This document shows, one piece after another, positions 36,844-44,453 of a stretch of 64,000 nt of DNA. The position numbers were made by a program, and so were the translations under genes. Each line of letters starts with the position of its first letter. Positions within the stretch are counted from its first letter, which is position 1. Where the stretch lies: positions 1 through 64,000 of the forward strand of contig NZ_CALWFZ010000008.1 of assembly GCF_944377805.1 (NCBI RefSeq), read 5' to 3'. Below the pieces are notes generated by a model. The model did not search any database, was not told the origin of the DNA, and saw only the letters and a list, made by a program, of their open reading frames with translations. The stretch is from an uncultured Mediterraneibacter sp. GTDB lineage: Bacteria; Bacillota; Clostridia; Lachnospirales; Lachnospiraceae.

Positions 36844-38274
36844 CTACTTTCTTTTCAATATAATCTGATCTCTCGGGATCATCAGGCTGACATAATCGCC
36901 CTCGTTCCACAGATCATCTTCATCTAATACGAAATCCTCTTCCGCGGCTGTACGGACTGTATAGTTATAATGGTTTCCCTTATAGATAAACGAGATAATA
37001 TTTCCCGTGGCTCTGTACTCTCTTTCCTCGTCGCTCATAGAGACTGCTTTCACGGGAATCTCCACCGTAACGGGAATTCCCGCCAGGCTGATCTCCTCTC
37101 CGTCGGCCGTCACAACACAAGCCGCTTCTCCGGGCCCGGATCCCTCACAGAGCTGGGTAAGGTCGCACTCGTATTCGCCTCCGGCAAACGCCACGCGTCC
37201 CTCTTTCGTAATGGTTCCGTCAAAGACATTTACCAGCACGCCGGCAGGCATCACATGAATGCCGTCCGGCTCGATATACATACCGATCCTTTCCCCTTCT
37301 TTCGCGCTTCTTGTGCTCTGGATCACCACCTCGTTGTCGTCAGGGAGAAGTGCTGTGATCTCATAGTACATTCCTTTGAATATAGAAGAATCCACTACTC
37401 CTGTAATCTGTCCTTTATCCGGTTCTGTAATCAGAACGTCCTCGGGCCTTACCACGACGTCCACTCTTGTATCTTTCGGCACATTATCCACACAGGGGAA
37501 CTTCGCACCGCAGAATTCCACAGTCATGGAAGCAGCCATCCTTCCCTCGAAGATATTGCTCTCCCCGATAAAGTCCGCCACAAACGCATTTCCGGGCTCA
37601 TTGTACACTTCCTCAGGCGTGCCGACCTGCTGAATCATGCCGTCGGACATAACAACAACTTTGTCCGACATGGTAAGCGCTTCTTCCTGATCGTGGGTTA
37701 CATAGATAAAGGTAATCCCAAGCCTCTCATGCATGGATTTAAGTTCTAACTGCATCTCTTTTCTCATCTTTAAGTCCAGAGCTCCCAGAGGCTCGTCAAG
37801 GAGCAGAATATCCGGTTCATTTACAATCGCCCTCGCTATGGCGATTCTCTGCTGCTGTCCGCCTGAAAGCGTGGAAATTTCCCTCTTCTCAAACCCTTCA
37901 AGATCCACCACTTCCAGAACATTTCTGACTTTCTCATTAATCACCGATTTAGGCAGTTTTTTGAGATTCAGGCCGAACGCCACGTTGTCGTAGACATTCA
38001 GATGAGGAAACAGCGCATATCGCTGAAAGACCGTATTGATCGGCCTTAAGTTGGGCGGAAGGTGACTGATATCCTCTCCGTTGAGCAGAATCTCTCCTTC
38101 CGTCGGGAACTCGAACCCGGCGATCATACGGAGCGTCGTTGTCTTCCCACACCCGGAAGGACCTAAAAATGTCACAAATTCTCCCTTCTTTACCGTCAGA
38201 TTAAAGTCCTCCACCACAACAGTATCGTCAAATACTTTTTTAATATTTTTTAATTCGATAATATTATTGCTCAT
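36844..38274 (-). CDS. potA: Spermidine/putrescine ABC transporter ATPase PotA
   Basis: This ATPase of the pot importer has 476 residues. Walker A GPSGCGKT, Q-loop FQRYALFPHL, LSGGQQQRIAIARAI and LLLDEPLGALD are intact (about 1-235). A TOBE-type regulatory domain follows (about 280-350). It is longer than the usual 350-380 residues because of an extra C-terminal beta-rich part of about 110 residues (VRTAAEEDFVLDEDDLWNEG near the end) that looks like a second TOBE unit. The ATG at 38274 has AAGGAG upstream. Confidence 0.9.
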   Translation of the reverse strand: MSNNIIELKNIKKVFDDTVVVEDFNLTVKKGEFVTFLGPSGCGKTTTLRMIAGFEFPTEGEILLNGEDISHLPPNLRPINTVFQRYALFPHLNVYDNVAFGLNLKKLPKSVINEKVRNVLEVVDLEGFEKREISTLSGGQQQRIAIARAIVNEPDILLLDEPLGALDLKMRKEMQLELKSMHERLGITFIYVTHDQEEALTMSDKVVVMSDGMIQQVGTPEEVYNEPGNAFVADFIGESNIFEGRMAASMTVEFCGAKFPCVDNVPKDTRVDVVVRPEDVLITEPDKGQITGVVDSSIFKGMYYEITALLPDDNEVVIQSTRSAKEGERIGMYIEPDGIHVMPAGVLVNVFDGTITKEGRVAFAGGEYECDLTQLCEGSGPGEAACVVTADGEEISLAGIPVTVEIPVKAVSMSDEEREYRATGNIISFIYKGNHYNYTVRTAAEEDFVLDEDDLWNEGDYVSLMIPRDQIILKRK

Positions 38275-38318
38275 GGCTTCTCTCCTTACCATGTGTATTT
38301 CGGCTTATAACCGTAATA

Positions 38319-38348
38319 AGTTTAGTGGAAAGAGAGAGGATTTGTCAA
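38319..38348 (-). promoter_or_regulatory. Probable promoter of the pot operon
   Basis: A perfect TTGACA (minus strand, 38343-38348) is followed after 18 bases by a weak TAAACT (38319-38324). Confidence 0.5.
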
Positions 38349-38452
38349 TATTTTTTATGCGTTGTGGTTCCCGTATCTTTCATTTGGATGTATAATGTCC
38401 TGGAGACCGGAATTTTATCCTCAGAACCAGGAGGAAAGAATGGAGTTATACA

Positions 38453-39043
38453 ATGAAATACAAGAATATTGTTTTTGATTTTGGAAATGTGATCGGAAGA
38501 TTCGACGGCCGCTATATGATGGAGCAGTTCTGTGATACAGAGGATGACTGCGACCTGCTCTGTTCCGTCATCTATGAGAAATGGGCCGAGCTGGATAAGG
38601 GAACGATAGGCTATGATGAATACCGTGAGGAGCGTATCCTGCGCCTGCCCCCTCATCTGCGCGGGGCGGCCCGGGCTTTCTTTTCAGGCTGGCCGGAATA
38701 TATTACGCCATATCAGGACACTCTTTTGTTCATAGATGAACTGATAAAGAGGAATGTTCCGGTGTATCTGCTGTCAAACGCCCCGACTTATTTTGCCGGT
38801 TGGGCCGCCGGCTGTGAAGTGCTTAAAAAGTTCAGCGGAGTTGTATTCTCCGCCCCTCTTAAAACTGCCAAACCTGATCCGGCGATCTATCAGTATCTTT
38901 TTGATGCTTTTTCCCTCGTGCCCCGGGAGTGCTTTTTTATCGATGATCTGGAAGAAAACATAAAGGCCGGGCAGTCTCTTGGCATGGATGGCATCGTCTT
39001 CACCGGTGATATTGACAAAGTAAAAGCTGCCATCGGATTTTAA
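38453..39043 (+). CDS. HAD-superfamily phosphatase (YihX-like)
   Basis: The protein has 196 residues. It begins KNIVFDFGNVIGRFDGR, in which motif I reads DFGNV so that the second Asp of the usual DxD is replaced by Asn-Val spacing as in YihX/epoxide-hydrolase-type HADs. Motif II is LLSNAP, motif III the Lys in PLKTAKPDPAIY and motif IV FFIDDLEEN. A four-helix cap lies between. Small sugar phosphates are the likely substrates. The strongest upstream ribosome binding site (38429-38434) serves a 12-codon overlapping frame starting at 38440; the HAD start has its own weaker GGAG at 38442-38445. Confidence 0.8.
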   Translation: MKYKNIVFDFGNVIGRFDGRYMMEQFCDTEDDCDLLCSVIYEKWAELDKGTIGYDEYREERILRLPPHLRGAARAFFSGWPEYITPYQDTLLFIDELIKRNVPVYLLSNAPTYFAGWAAGCEVLKKFSGVVFSAPLKTAKPDPAIYQYLFDAFSLVPRECFFIDDLEENIKAGQSLGMDGIVFTGDIDKVKAAIGF

Positions 39044-39092
39044 GGCAGCTTTCCTTTTTCCGGGTCTCCGTCTTCAGAGACCCTCTTTTTTT
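39023..39092 (+). terminator. Tandem terminators after the HAD gene
   Basis: Stem 39023-39031/39044-39052 (AAAGCTGCC..GGCAGCTTT) overlaps the stop codon and is followed by CCTTTTTC. A second stem, GGGTCTC 39062-39068 with GAGACCC 39077-39083, is followed by TCTTTTTTTC. Both lie within the convergent lspA gene. Confidence 0.8.
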
Positions 39093-39558
39093 CGCGGGAC
39101 GAAGAGAATATGGACTGAACAGACAAAACCAGCGCTCCTGCTGCCAGAAAAATATCTCCCAGGTTAAAGGTCAGTTTCGCAAGCTTTGAATCTTTCAGAG
39201 AGAGTCCGATATAATCCACCACATACCCTCTGGCAAACCTGTCAAACGTGTTGCTCCACGCTCCCGCTGACAGGAGGCAGAGTCCTTTTCTCTTCCAGAA
39301 CCCTTTCCTGCGCATCAGCGCCGCCCCCTGAAACAGTGTTACCGCCCCCGCGGCCGACAGCGCTAAAATCCGCACAATTTCCGGCTTTTCGGAGAGCAGG
39401 CCCAGGCACATTCCTTCATTGCCGATTCTCCTTAGAACAAACGGCCCTGCAATCTTCCTCTCTTCTTTTTTATCCAGATTCTGCTCCACATAAGTTTTCA
39501 GAAGCTGATCTGCTGTAAACAGACCGGCCGTTCCAAATATAAACCAGCGTCTTTTCAC
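39040..39558 (-). CDS. lspA: Signal peptidase II-like protein
   Basis: This 172-residue membrane protein removes signal peptides from lipoproteins. Visible motifs are TADQLLKTYVEQNL near the start, the first catalytic Asp in GYVVDYIGL (about 115) and the second in FNLGDIFLAAG (about 132). The normal GNxxDR motif reads SNTFDRF, a mild divergence, so this may be a paralogue. About four hydrophobic segments are present. A basic, acidic C-terminal tail extends beyond the usual end. Start is GTG at 39558 with AGGTGG upstream. Overlaps the HAD gene by 4 bases tail to tail. Confidence 0.78.
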   Translation of the reverse strand: MKRRWFIFGTAGLFTADQLLKTYVEQNLDKKEERKIAGPFVLRRIGNEGMCLGLLSEKPEIVRILALSAAGAVTLFQGAALMRRKGFWKRKGLCLLSAGAWSNTFDRFARGYVVDYIGLSLKDSKLAKLTFNLGDIFLAAGALVLSVQSIFSSSREKKRVSEDGDPEKGKLP

Positions 39559-39585
39559 CGGGCATCACCACCTGACTGTCTCATC

Positions 39586-40053
39586 TCACTGATCATCCGT
39601 CGTCTCATCTGCCGACTCTTTTGACTCTTCCTCTGCGGCAGTCTCCTCAGCCCTCTCAGTTTCATCACTCACTTCCGTTTCCTCCCGGACCGCTTCTATT
39701 TTCTCGCCGCAGTACGGACAGAACGCCATATCTTTCGCCACCATTTTCCCACAGTTGGAGCACTCGGAAGCGCCTTTAATCCTGGCGATCTTCTTCTCGT
39801 ACTCTTCGATCGAGACCTCCCTGTTTTTGATAGCGTCGCAGAGTCCTTTTGTATTCTCCTCCACTTCTTCCCCCGCTTTATAGCGGTCGTAGATCGTGCG
39901 GCCCAATTCCATCAAATCCGCCGCGTTGCCTCTGGCAAGGCCGCGTATCTGGCTTTTGAGTCTCTGAATCTCGATCGCGTCCCCTGCTTTATTTGTCATA
40001 GTTTCTGCTGTCTCACCAATGCGCTTTCCCAAATCTTCAAAAAAATCTTTCAT
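39586..40053 (-). CDS. Zinc-ribbon domain protein
   Basis: This cytoplasmic protein of 155 residues begins with an amphipathic helical part (MKDFFEDLGKRIGETAETMT). A double-Cys zinc ribbon follows, CSNCGKMVAKDMAFCPYCGEKI (about 100-120, given in key residues CSNCG and CPYCG). The C-terminus is a long acidic tail of Glu, Thr and Ser. Family members are common in Lachnospiraceae; function unknown. Confidence 0.75.
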   Translation of the reverse strand: MKDFFEDLGKRIGETAETMTNKAGDAIEIQRLKSQIRGLARGNAADLMELGRTIYDRYKAGEEVEENTKGLCDAIKNREVSIEEYEKKIARIKGASECSNCGKMVAKDMAFCPYCGEKIEAVREETEVSDETERAEETAAEEESKESADETTDDQ

Positions 40054-40104
40054 CTTAAATTCTCCCTTCTTCTTTTGTCCAGAGTGGGCATTTAATCTAT
40101 ATTC

Positions 40105-40132
40105 ATTATAACCGATTATCGGACAACTTCAA
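40105..40132 (-). promoter_or_regulatory. Promoter of the zinc-ribbon gene
   Basis: On the minus strand TTGAAG (40127-40132) and TATAAT (40105-40110) are spaced 16 bases. Confidence 0.55.
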
Positions 40133-40260
40133 TAAATTCAGGGGGAGTTTATACTTTTTTAACCACTCTGATTCAGGACATACTCAAAAATACTCCCGCA
40201 TATGATGATTCAGATACAGATATATATTTATCGCTTATCATCAGCAGGAGGTGTCGGCTT

Positions 40261-41970
40261 ATGCCACTGAATATCGAGACATGTCGGGAACATATTCTCT
40301 CAGAGGACTACCGGGATTTTATCGGCAATCATGTGCGTACTTCCTTTTTAGACAGCATCACGCAGGAAGAACACTGTGAACAGGACGCCGGCTTCGGTTA
40401 TCAATGCCTCTATCTGCCCGCCGCCGTGGCAGATCCTATCACACTCCCGCGATATTCTTACAATTCCATTCCAAAATGTTATGCCCCGGTCAGCATGGCG
40501 ACTCTGAATCAGACCGGAATCCTACCGGTACAGAACTATCCTACTCTTCAGCTTAAGGGGAACGGAATCATGCTCGGATTTCTGGACAGCGGAATCGATT
40601 ATCAGAGTGATCTTTTCCGCAATCTGGACGGAACAACACGAATCGTCTCAATCTGGGATCAGACCGTCCAGAGCGGAACCCCTCCCGAAGGATTTGCCTA
40701 CGGCAGCGAGTTCACCCGGGAGGAGATCGATATTGCTCTTCAGTCTGAAGAACCACTCGCCGTTGTTCCTGTCGTCGATGAGACCGGCCACGGCACATAT
40801 GCCGCCAGTCTTGCCGCAGGGGGCGCCGACGCGGCAGAACAGTTCCTTGGAGCCGCACCGGAGTCATCCATTGCTGTCGTCAAACTGAAACAGGCGAAGA
40901 AATATCTCCGGGACTATTATTTCATTCCGGAGGATTCAGTGTGTTACCAGGAGACCGATCTCATGCTCGGTCTAAAATATCTAAATGATCTTGCCGACTC
41001 GATGGGACTGCCTCTTGTCGTATGCATCACATGCGGCTCCAGCATGGGAGGACATATCGGCACACTGCCCCTTCCCTTTCTGATCGACGGCTACAGCACC
41101 CGTGCCAGCCATATCACAGTAGTGGGCACAGGGAATGAAGCAGATAAAAGGCACCACTATTTTAATACGATTGAAGATGACAGAGATACGAAAACCGTGG
41201 AAATCCGGGTAGGGGAAAATGTTCCCGGTTTCTCAATGGAACTGTGGACGGAAGTGCCCAATATTCTCTCCATCTCCATCGTCTCACCCTCGGGAGAGAA
41301 TACTTCCCGCATCCCGTTTCGTGTCGGGGCCAGCGCCGAGATCGACTTTCTGTTTGAGCGTACAAAAGTGTCGGTCGACTACCGCCTCCTTGTGGAAAAG
41401 AGCAATTCCGAACTGATATTCTTCCGGTTTGACGCACCTGCTCCCGGCATCTGGAAGATTGTCGTGGAACCTCTCTTCATAGCAGACGGACGTTTCCACA
41501 TGTGGCTGCCTCTGACCGATTTTTTAAACGGCGAAGTGTTCTTCCTGGAGTCTGATCCCTACTATACGCTGACCAATCCCGCCAATGCTGACAGTCCTGT
41601 AGTAGTGTCTTATTACGACGGAAATACCGGAGCCCTCTCCCAGACGTCCGGCAGAGGATACACCCGCACCGGCCGCCTCAAACCCGACATCACTGCGCCG
41701 GGCGTCAATGTCACCGGAGCGCTCCCGGGCGGAAGGTTTTCCTCCCGCACCGGTTCCTGCATCTCGGCAGCCATCACCGCGGGAGCCGTGGCTCTGATGC
41801 TGGAATGGCTTCTGTATATCCGGGAAGTTCCTGGCATTGATTCCTTCCAGGTCAAGAGCCTTCTTGTCCTTGGAGCCGTGCGGCCGGACACAATGGAATA
41901 TCCCAACCGGGAATGGGGTTACGGACAACTGAACCTCTATAATACCTTTGAGACGATGCGCCAACTGTAA
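40261..41970 (+). CDS. S8 (subtilisin-family) peptidase with Cys at the nucleophile position
   Basis: The protein has 569 residues and no signal peptide. The subtilisin Asp lies in GFLDSGID (Asp109), the His in DETGHGTYAAS (His177) and the oxyanion Asn in GTGNE (Asn292). The serine motif, normally GTSMA, reads GSCIS with Cys500 (TGC, 41758-41760), so the nucleophile is Cys or the enzyme is inactive. A beta-rich insert (about 300-450) lies before it, as in the Csp-type spore-germination proteases of clostridia, to which it probably belongs. Start ATG has GGAGGTGTCGGCTT upstream. It is convergent with clpX. Confidence 0.85.
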   Translation: MPLNIETCREHILSEDYRDFIGNHVRTSFLDSITQEEHCEQDAGFGYQCLYLPAAVADPITLPRYSYNSIPKCYAPVSMATLNQTGILPVQNYPTLQLKGNGIMLGFLDSGIDYQSDLFRNLDGTTRIVSIWDQTVQSGTPPEGFAYGSEFTREEIDIALQSEEPLAVVPVVDETGHGTYAASLAAGGADAAEQFLGAAPESSIAVVKLKQAKKYLRDYYFIPEDSVCYQETDLMLGLKYLNDLADSMGLPLVVCITCGSSMGGHIGTLPLPFLIDGYSTRASHITVVGTGNEADKRHHYFNTIEDDRDTKTVEIRVGENVPGFSMELWTEVPNILSISIVSPSGENTSRIPFRVGASAEIDFLFERTKVSVDYRLLVEKSNSELIFFRFDAPAPGIWKIVVEPLFIADGRFHMWLPLTDFLNGEVFFLESDPYYTLTNPANADSPVVVSYYDGNTGALSQTSGRGYTRTGRLKPDITAPGVNVTGALPGGRFSSRTGSCISAAITAGAVALMLEWLLYIREVPGIDSFQVKSLLVLGAVRPDTMEYPNREWGYGQLNLYNTFETMRQL

Positions 41971-41972
41971 TC

Positions 41973-42052
41973 GCCGGAAGTGCCAAAAGGCACATTCCGG
42001 GATTGTAAGCGGGCTCCAAAGTCCCGGGCACTTCCGGCTTTGGCTCGTCGCC
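41973..42052 (-). repeat. Dispersed hairpin repeat, copy B
   Basis: Reverse orientation relative to copies A and C. It begins three bases after the S8 peptidase stop. The hairpin CCGGAAGTGCC/GGCACATTCCGG and a second stem CCAAAG/CTTTGG are visible. Confidence 0.7.
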
Positions 42053-42057
42053 GTCGC

Positions 42058-42099
42058 AAAAATTCCCCGGCCGCCGTTTTCGGCTGCCGGGGAATTTTT
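42058..42099. terminator. Bidirectional terminator between the S8 peptidase and clpX
   Basis: A long stem with AAAAATTCCCCGGC on the left and GCCGGGGAATTTTT on the right, containing an inner GCCG/CGGC hairpin, terminates both converging genes. Confidence 0.9.
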
Positions 42100-42134
42100 A
42101 TCCGTGTCATATAGATTCCGCGCGTTATTTCTGT

Positions 42135-43613
42135 CTATCCGAGTCTTGGCACGTCCTGGCCTCTCAGGTGAATAACAGGCCCTCCTGTGCCTTCTATATA
42201 CTCTCTTGTGATGACCACTTCTCCGATACTGTCATCTTTTGGAATCTCATACATAATGTCAAGCATGAATTCCTCGATAATCGCCCTCAGAGCACGCGCT
42301 CCGGTATCCTTTTTCAAAGCCTTCTCCGCAATCGCCTCAAGAGCTCCGTCGTCAAACTCAAGTTTCACTTCGTCTAATGCGAGCAGCTTCTGATACTGCT
42401 TTAATATGGCGTTTCTCGGCTCTTTTAATATCTTGACCATCATATCTTTGTCCAGAGGCTTCAGACTGAAGATTACTGGAAGGCGGCCCAGAAACTCGGG
42501 GATCATGCCGAACTTTCTCAGATCCTCCACCGTTACTCTCGAAAGGAGGTCTCTGTCTTTGTCAAATTTGTCTTTCAGTTCGGAATTAAATCCCATAGAA
42601 GTCTTTTTCTGTAGTCTTTCTTTGATAATCTCTTCCAGATCCGGAAAAGCGCCTCCGCAGATAAAAAGGATATTCTTTGTATTTACCGTAGTCAGAGGAA
42701 CCATCGCATTCTTGCTGTTGGCGCCCACCGGCACCTCCACCTCGCTGCCCTCCAGGAGTTTGAGCATTCCCTGCTGTACGGACTCTCCGCTGACGTCTCT
42801 CTGACTAGAATTATGCTTCTTGGCGATCTTGTCGATCTCATCGATAAAAATAATGCCCTGCTCTGCTTTATCCACGTCATTGTCTGCCGCGGCCAGAAGC
42901 TTTGATACCACGCTCTCAATATCGTCGCCTATGTATCCCGCCTCCGTAAGCGATGTGGCATCTGTAATCGCAAGCGGCACGTCAAGAAGCCTTGCCAGTG
43001 TCTTGACAAGATAAGTCTTTCCGCTTCCCGTAGGGCCGATCATCAGCATGTTGGATTTCTCGATCTCGATGTCGTCCATTGTATCTGTTGCCACGCGCTT
43101 ATAGTGGTTATACACTGCCACTGACATAGCTTTTTTTGCGTATTCCTGACCAACCACATATTCGTCCAGCCTTGCTTTTATCTTATGAGGCGCGGGAATA
43201 TCCTTTATATTGAGCTGGCGGAATTCCCTGGGTTTTTCCTTCTTTTTCTTAATCTTCCGGGGCTGGGGCTGCATATTCTCCAGATCCGACATATTAAGAA
43301 ACTGAACCCCCGGCATGTTCATAAGACGGTTCAGATCCACAGAGCCGTTTGTCATCGCGTCAAAACTTCTCTGCATACAGTCCTGGCACACAGTAATGTT
43401 GTTGGGAAGATCGATCATCTTACCTGTTACGCTCTCAGGGCGGTGACAGATAAAGCAGATCTTCTCATAGCTGCTGTCATCCTCGTCGTCTTTCGTCTTT
43501 TCTTCTGTCGAGACGACTTCCTGCCTTTTTTCCTTCTCCGGATTTTCATTCTGCCCGCCGTTACTTTTTTCTTTATCGTCCTCATCCACTAAGATGAAAT
43601 CCTGGTCTGACAT
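42135..43613 (-). CDS. clpX: ATP-dependent Clp protease ATP-binding subunit ClpX (long form)
   Basis: This AAA+ unfoldase feeds ClpP. It has 492 residues against about 420 normally; the excess is a 45-residue acidic start and a basic linker (RKIKKKKEKPR) after the zinc finger. The zinc finger is intact (CFICHRPES..CQDCM). Motifs: GPTGSGKT, pore loop AGYIGDD, Walker B FIDEIDK, sensor 2 GARALR. The ClpP-docking tripeptide is MGF (KKTSMGFNSE) instead of IGF/LGF. Neither clpP nor tig is adjacent, so it may be a second clpX. Confidence 0.9.
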   Translation of the reverse strand: MSDQDFILVDEDDKEKSNGGQNENPEKEKRQEVVSTEEKTKDDEDDSSYEKICFICHRPESVTGKMIDLPNNITVCQDCMQRSFDAMTNGSVDLNRLMNMPGVQFLNMSDLENMQPQPRKIKKKKEKPREFRQLNIKDIPAPHKIKARLDEYVVGQEYAKKAMSVAVYNHYKRVATDTMDDIEIEKSNMLMIGPTGSGKTYLVKTLARLLDVPLAITDATSLTEAGYIGDDIESVVSKLLAAADNDVDKAEQGIIFIDEIDKIAKKHNSSQRDVSGESVQQGMLKLLEGSEVEVPVGANSKNAMVPLTTVNTKNILFICGGAFPDLEEIIKERLQKKTSMGFNSELKDKFDKDRDLLSRVTVEDLRKFGMIPEFLGRLPVIFSLKPLDKDMMVKILKEPRNAILKQYQKLLALDEVKLEFDDGALEAIAEKALKKDTGARALRAIIEEFMLDIMYEIPKDDSIGEVVITREYIEGTGGPVIHLRGQDVPRLG

Positions 43614-43666
43614 AAGTAATCCCCTTCTAAAACAGTTAAATTTGCCGGGATGTATCCGGCATTTTC

Positions 43667-43695
43667 ATTATAGTACACTTAGCGTCCGTGTACAA
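43667..43695 (-). promoter_or_regulatory. Promoter of clpX
   Basis: On the minus strand TTGTAC (43690-43695) and TATAAT (43667-43672) are spaced 17 bases. A small hairpin (GCCGG..CCGGC, 43644-43660) lies in the leader. Confidence 0.7.
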
Positions 43696-43755
43696 ATGAA
43701 CTTTTTCTAAATACCGGATACTTTCTCTCCTGGAATCCACTGTGCCGCTTCATCT

Positions 43756-44436
43756 CTACTGTACTTCCTGAAGCCTGAGTCCTGCAGTGTCTGTAACAGG
43801 AAGGGAGAAAACAACCGAACGCGCCCTGCTGTTTAAGCCGGCGTGATCCATAATGGATTTCATGATCGCGTTTTTCATCTCCGACTTCGTGACGATCATG
43901 ATAAGCTCTTTCTCATCTGCAATAGAAACGCCTAAGAACTTCTCGGCTCTTTCAAGCCCTGTTCCTTTCGCGTGGATTACCGTTCCGCCGCCTGCTCCCT
44001 CTGCTCTGGCAGCATCCATCACTTCCTCGCTGTAACCGTGGTTTGCGACTACAATGATCAGTTCATAATTCGTATTCTTCATGACACTCTCCTCTATCTT
44101 TTCGATCTTCTGTCCGGCGGTTAAAAATTCCAGTACCTTCTTGCCTCCCACACTGGAGAGCGGTATCAGAAACGCGATTCCCGTACCGGGAACGTCGATC
44201 TGCAACCTGTCTTCAAGTTCCCGTTTCACCTGTTCCCATGTCTCTTCTGACACAACGGTCAGCGTTACCATCTTCTCCGTCACCTCAAGTCCGAAGTAGT
44301 CCAGCGTCTCGCTGGAGGCAGTTCCCTGCGCCAGCGTACACAGCGTGGAAGAAAGCCCGATTTCCTCATAACATGCCAGAAGTTTTTTTCCTACGGATCT
44401 CTTCGTGACAGTCATCAGCATATATATTTCACTCAT
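43756..44436 (-). CDS. Tandem PII-like regulatory protein
   Basis: The protein has 226 residues and two PII-type ferredoxin-like units. The second (about 118-226) is clear: YELIIVVANHGYSEEVMDAARAEGAGGGTVIHAKGTG includes the T-loop base and nucleotide-binding region, then LIMIVTKSEMKNAIMKSI. The first (about 1-110) is diverged. PII-like proteins sense nucleotides or small molecules and often gate membrane transporters. It is encoded 17 bases after the DUF1538 transporter gene, and this pairing indicates that it regulates that transporter. The ligand is unknown. Confidence 0.82.
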   Translation of the reverse strand: MSEIYMLMTVTKRSVGKKLLACYEEIGLSSTLCTLAQGTASSETLDYFGLEVTEKMVTLTVVSEETWEQVKRELEDRLQIDVPGTGIAFLIPLSSVGGKKVLEFLTAGQKIEKIEESVMKNTNYELIIVVANHGYSEEVMDAARAEGAGGGTVIHAKGTGLERAEKFLGVSIADEKELIMIVTKSEMKNAIMKSIMDHAGLNSRARSVVFSLPVTDTAGLRLQEVQ

Positions 44437-44453
44437 AATGTTATTCCTCCCGC

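Noticed and set aside
40190..40260. Sporulation-type (sigma-G/F) promoter before the S8 peptidase
   Set aside because: A GCATA word is present, but no -10 at proper distance could be found.
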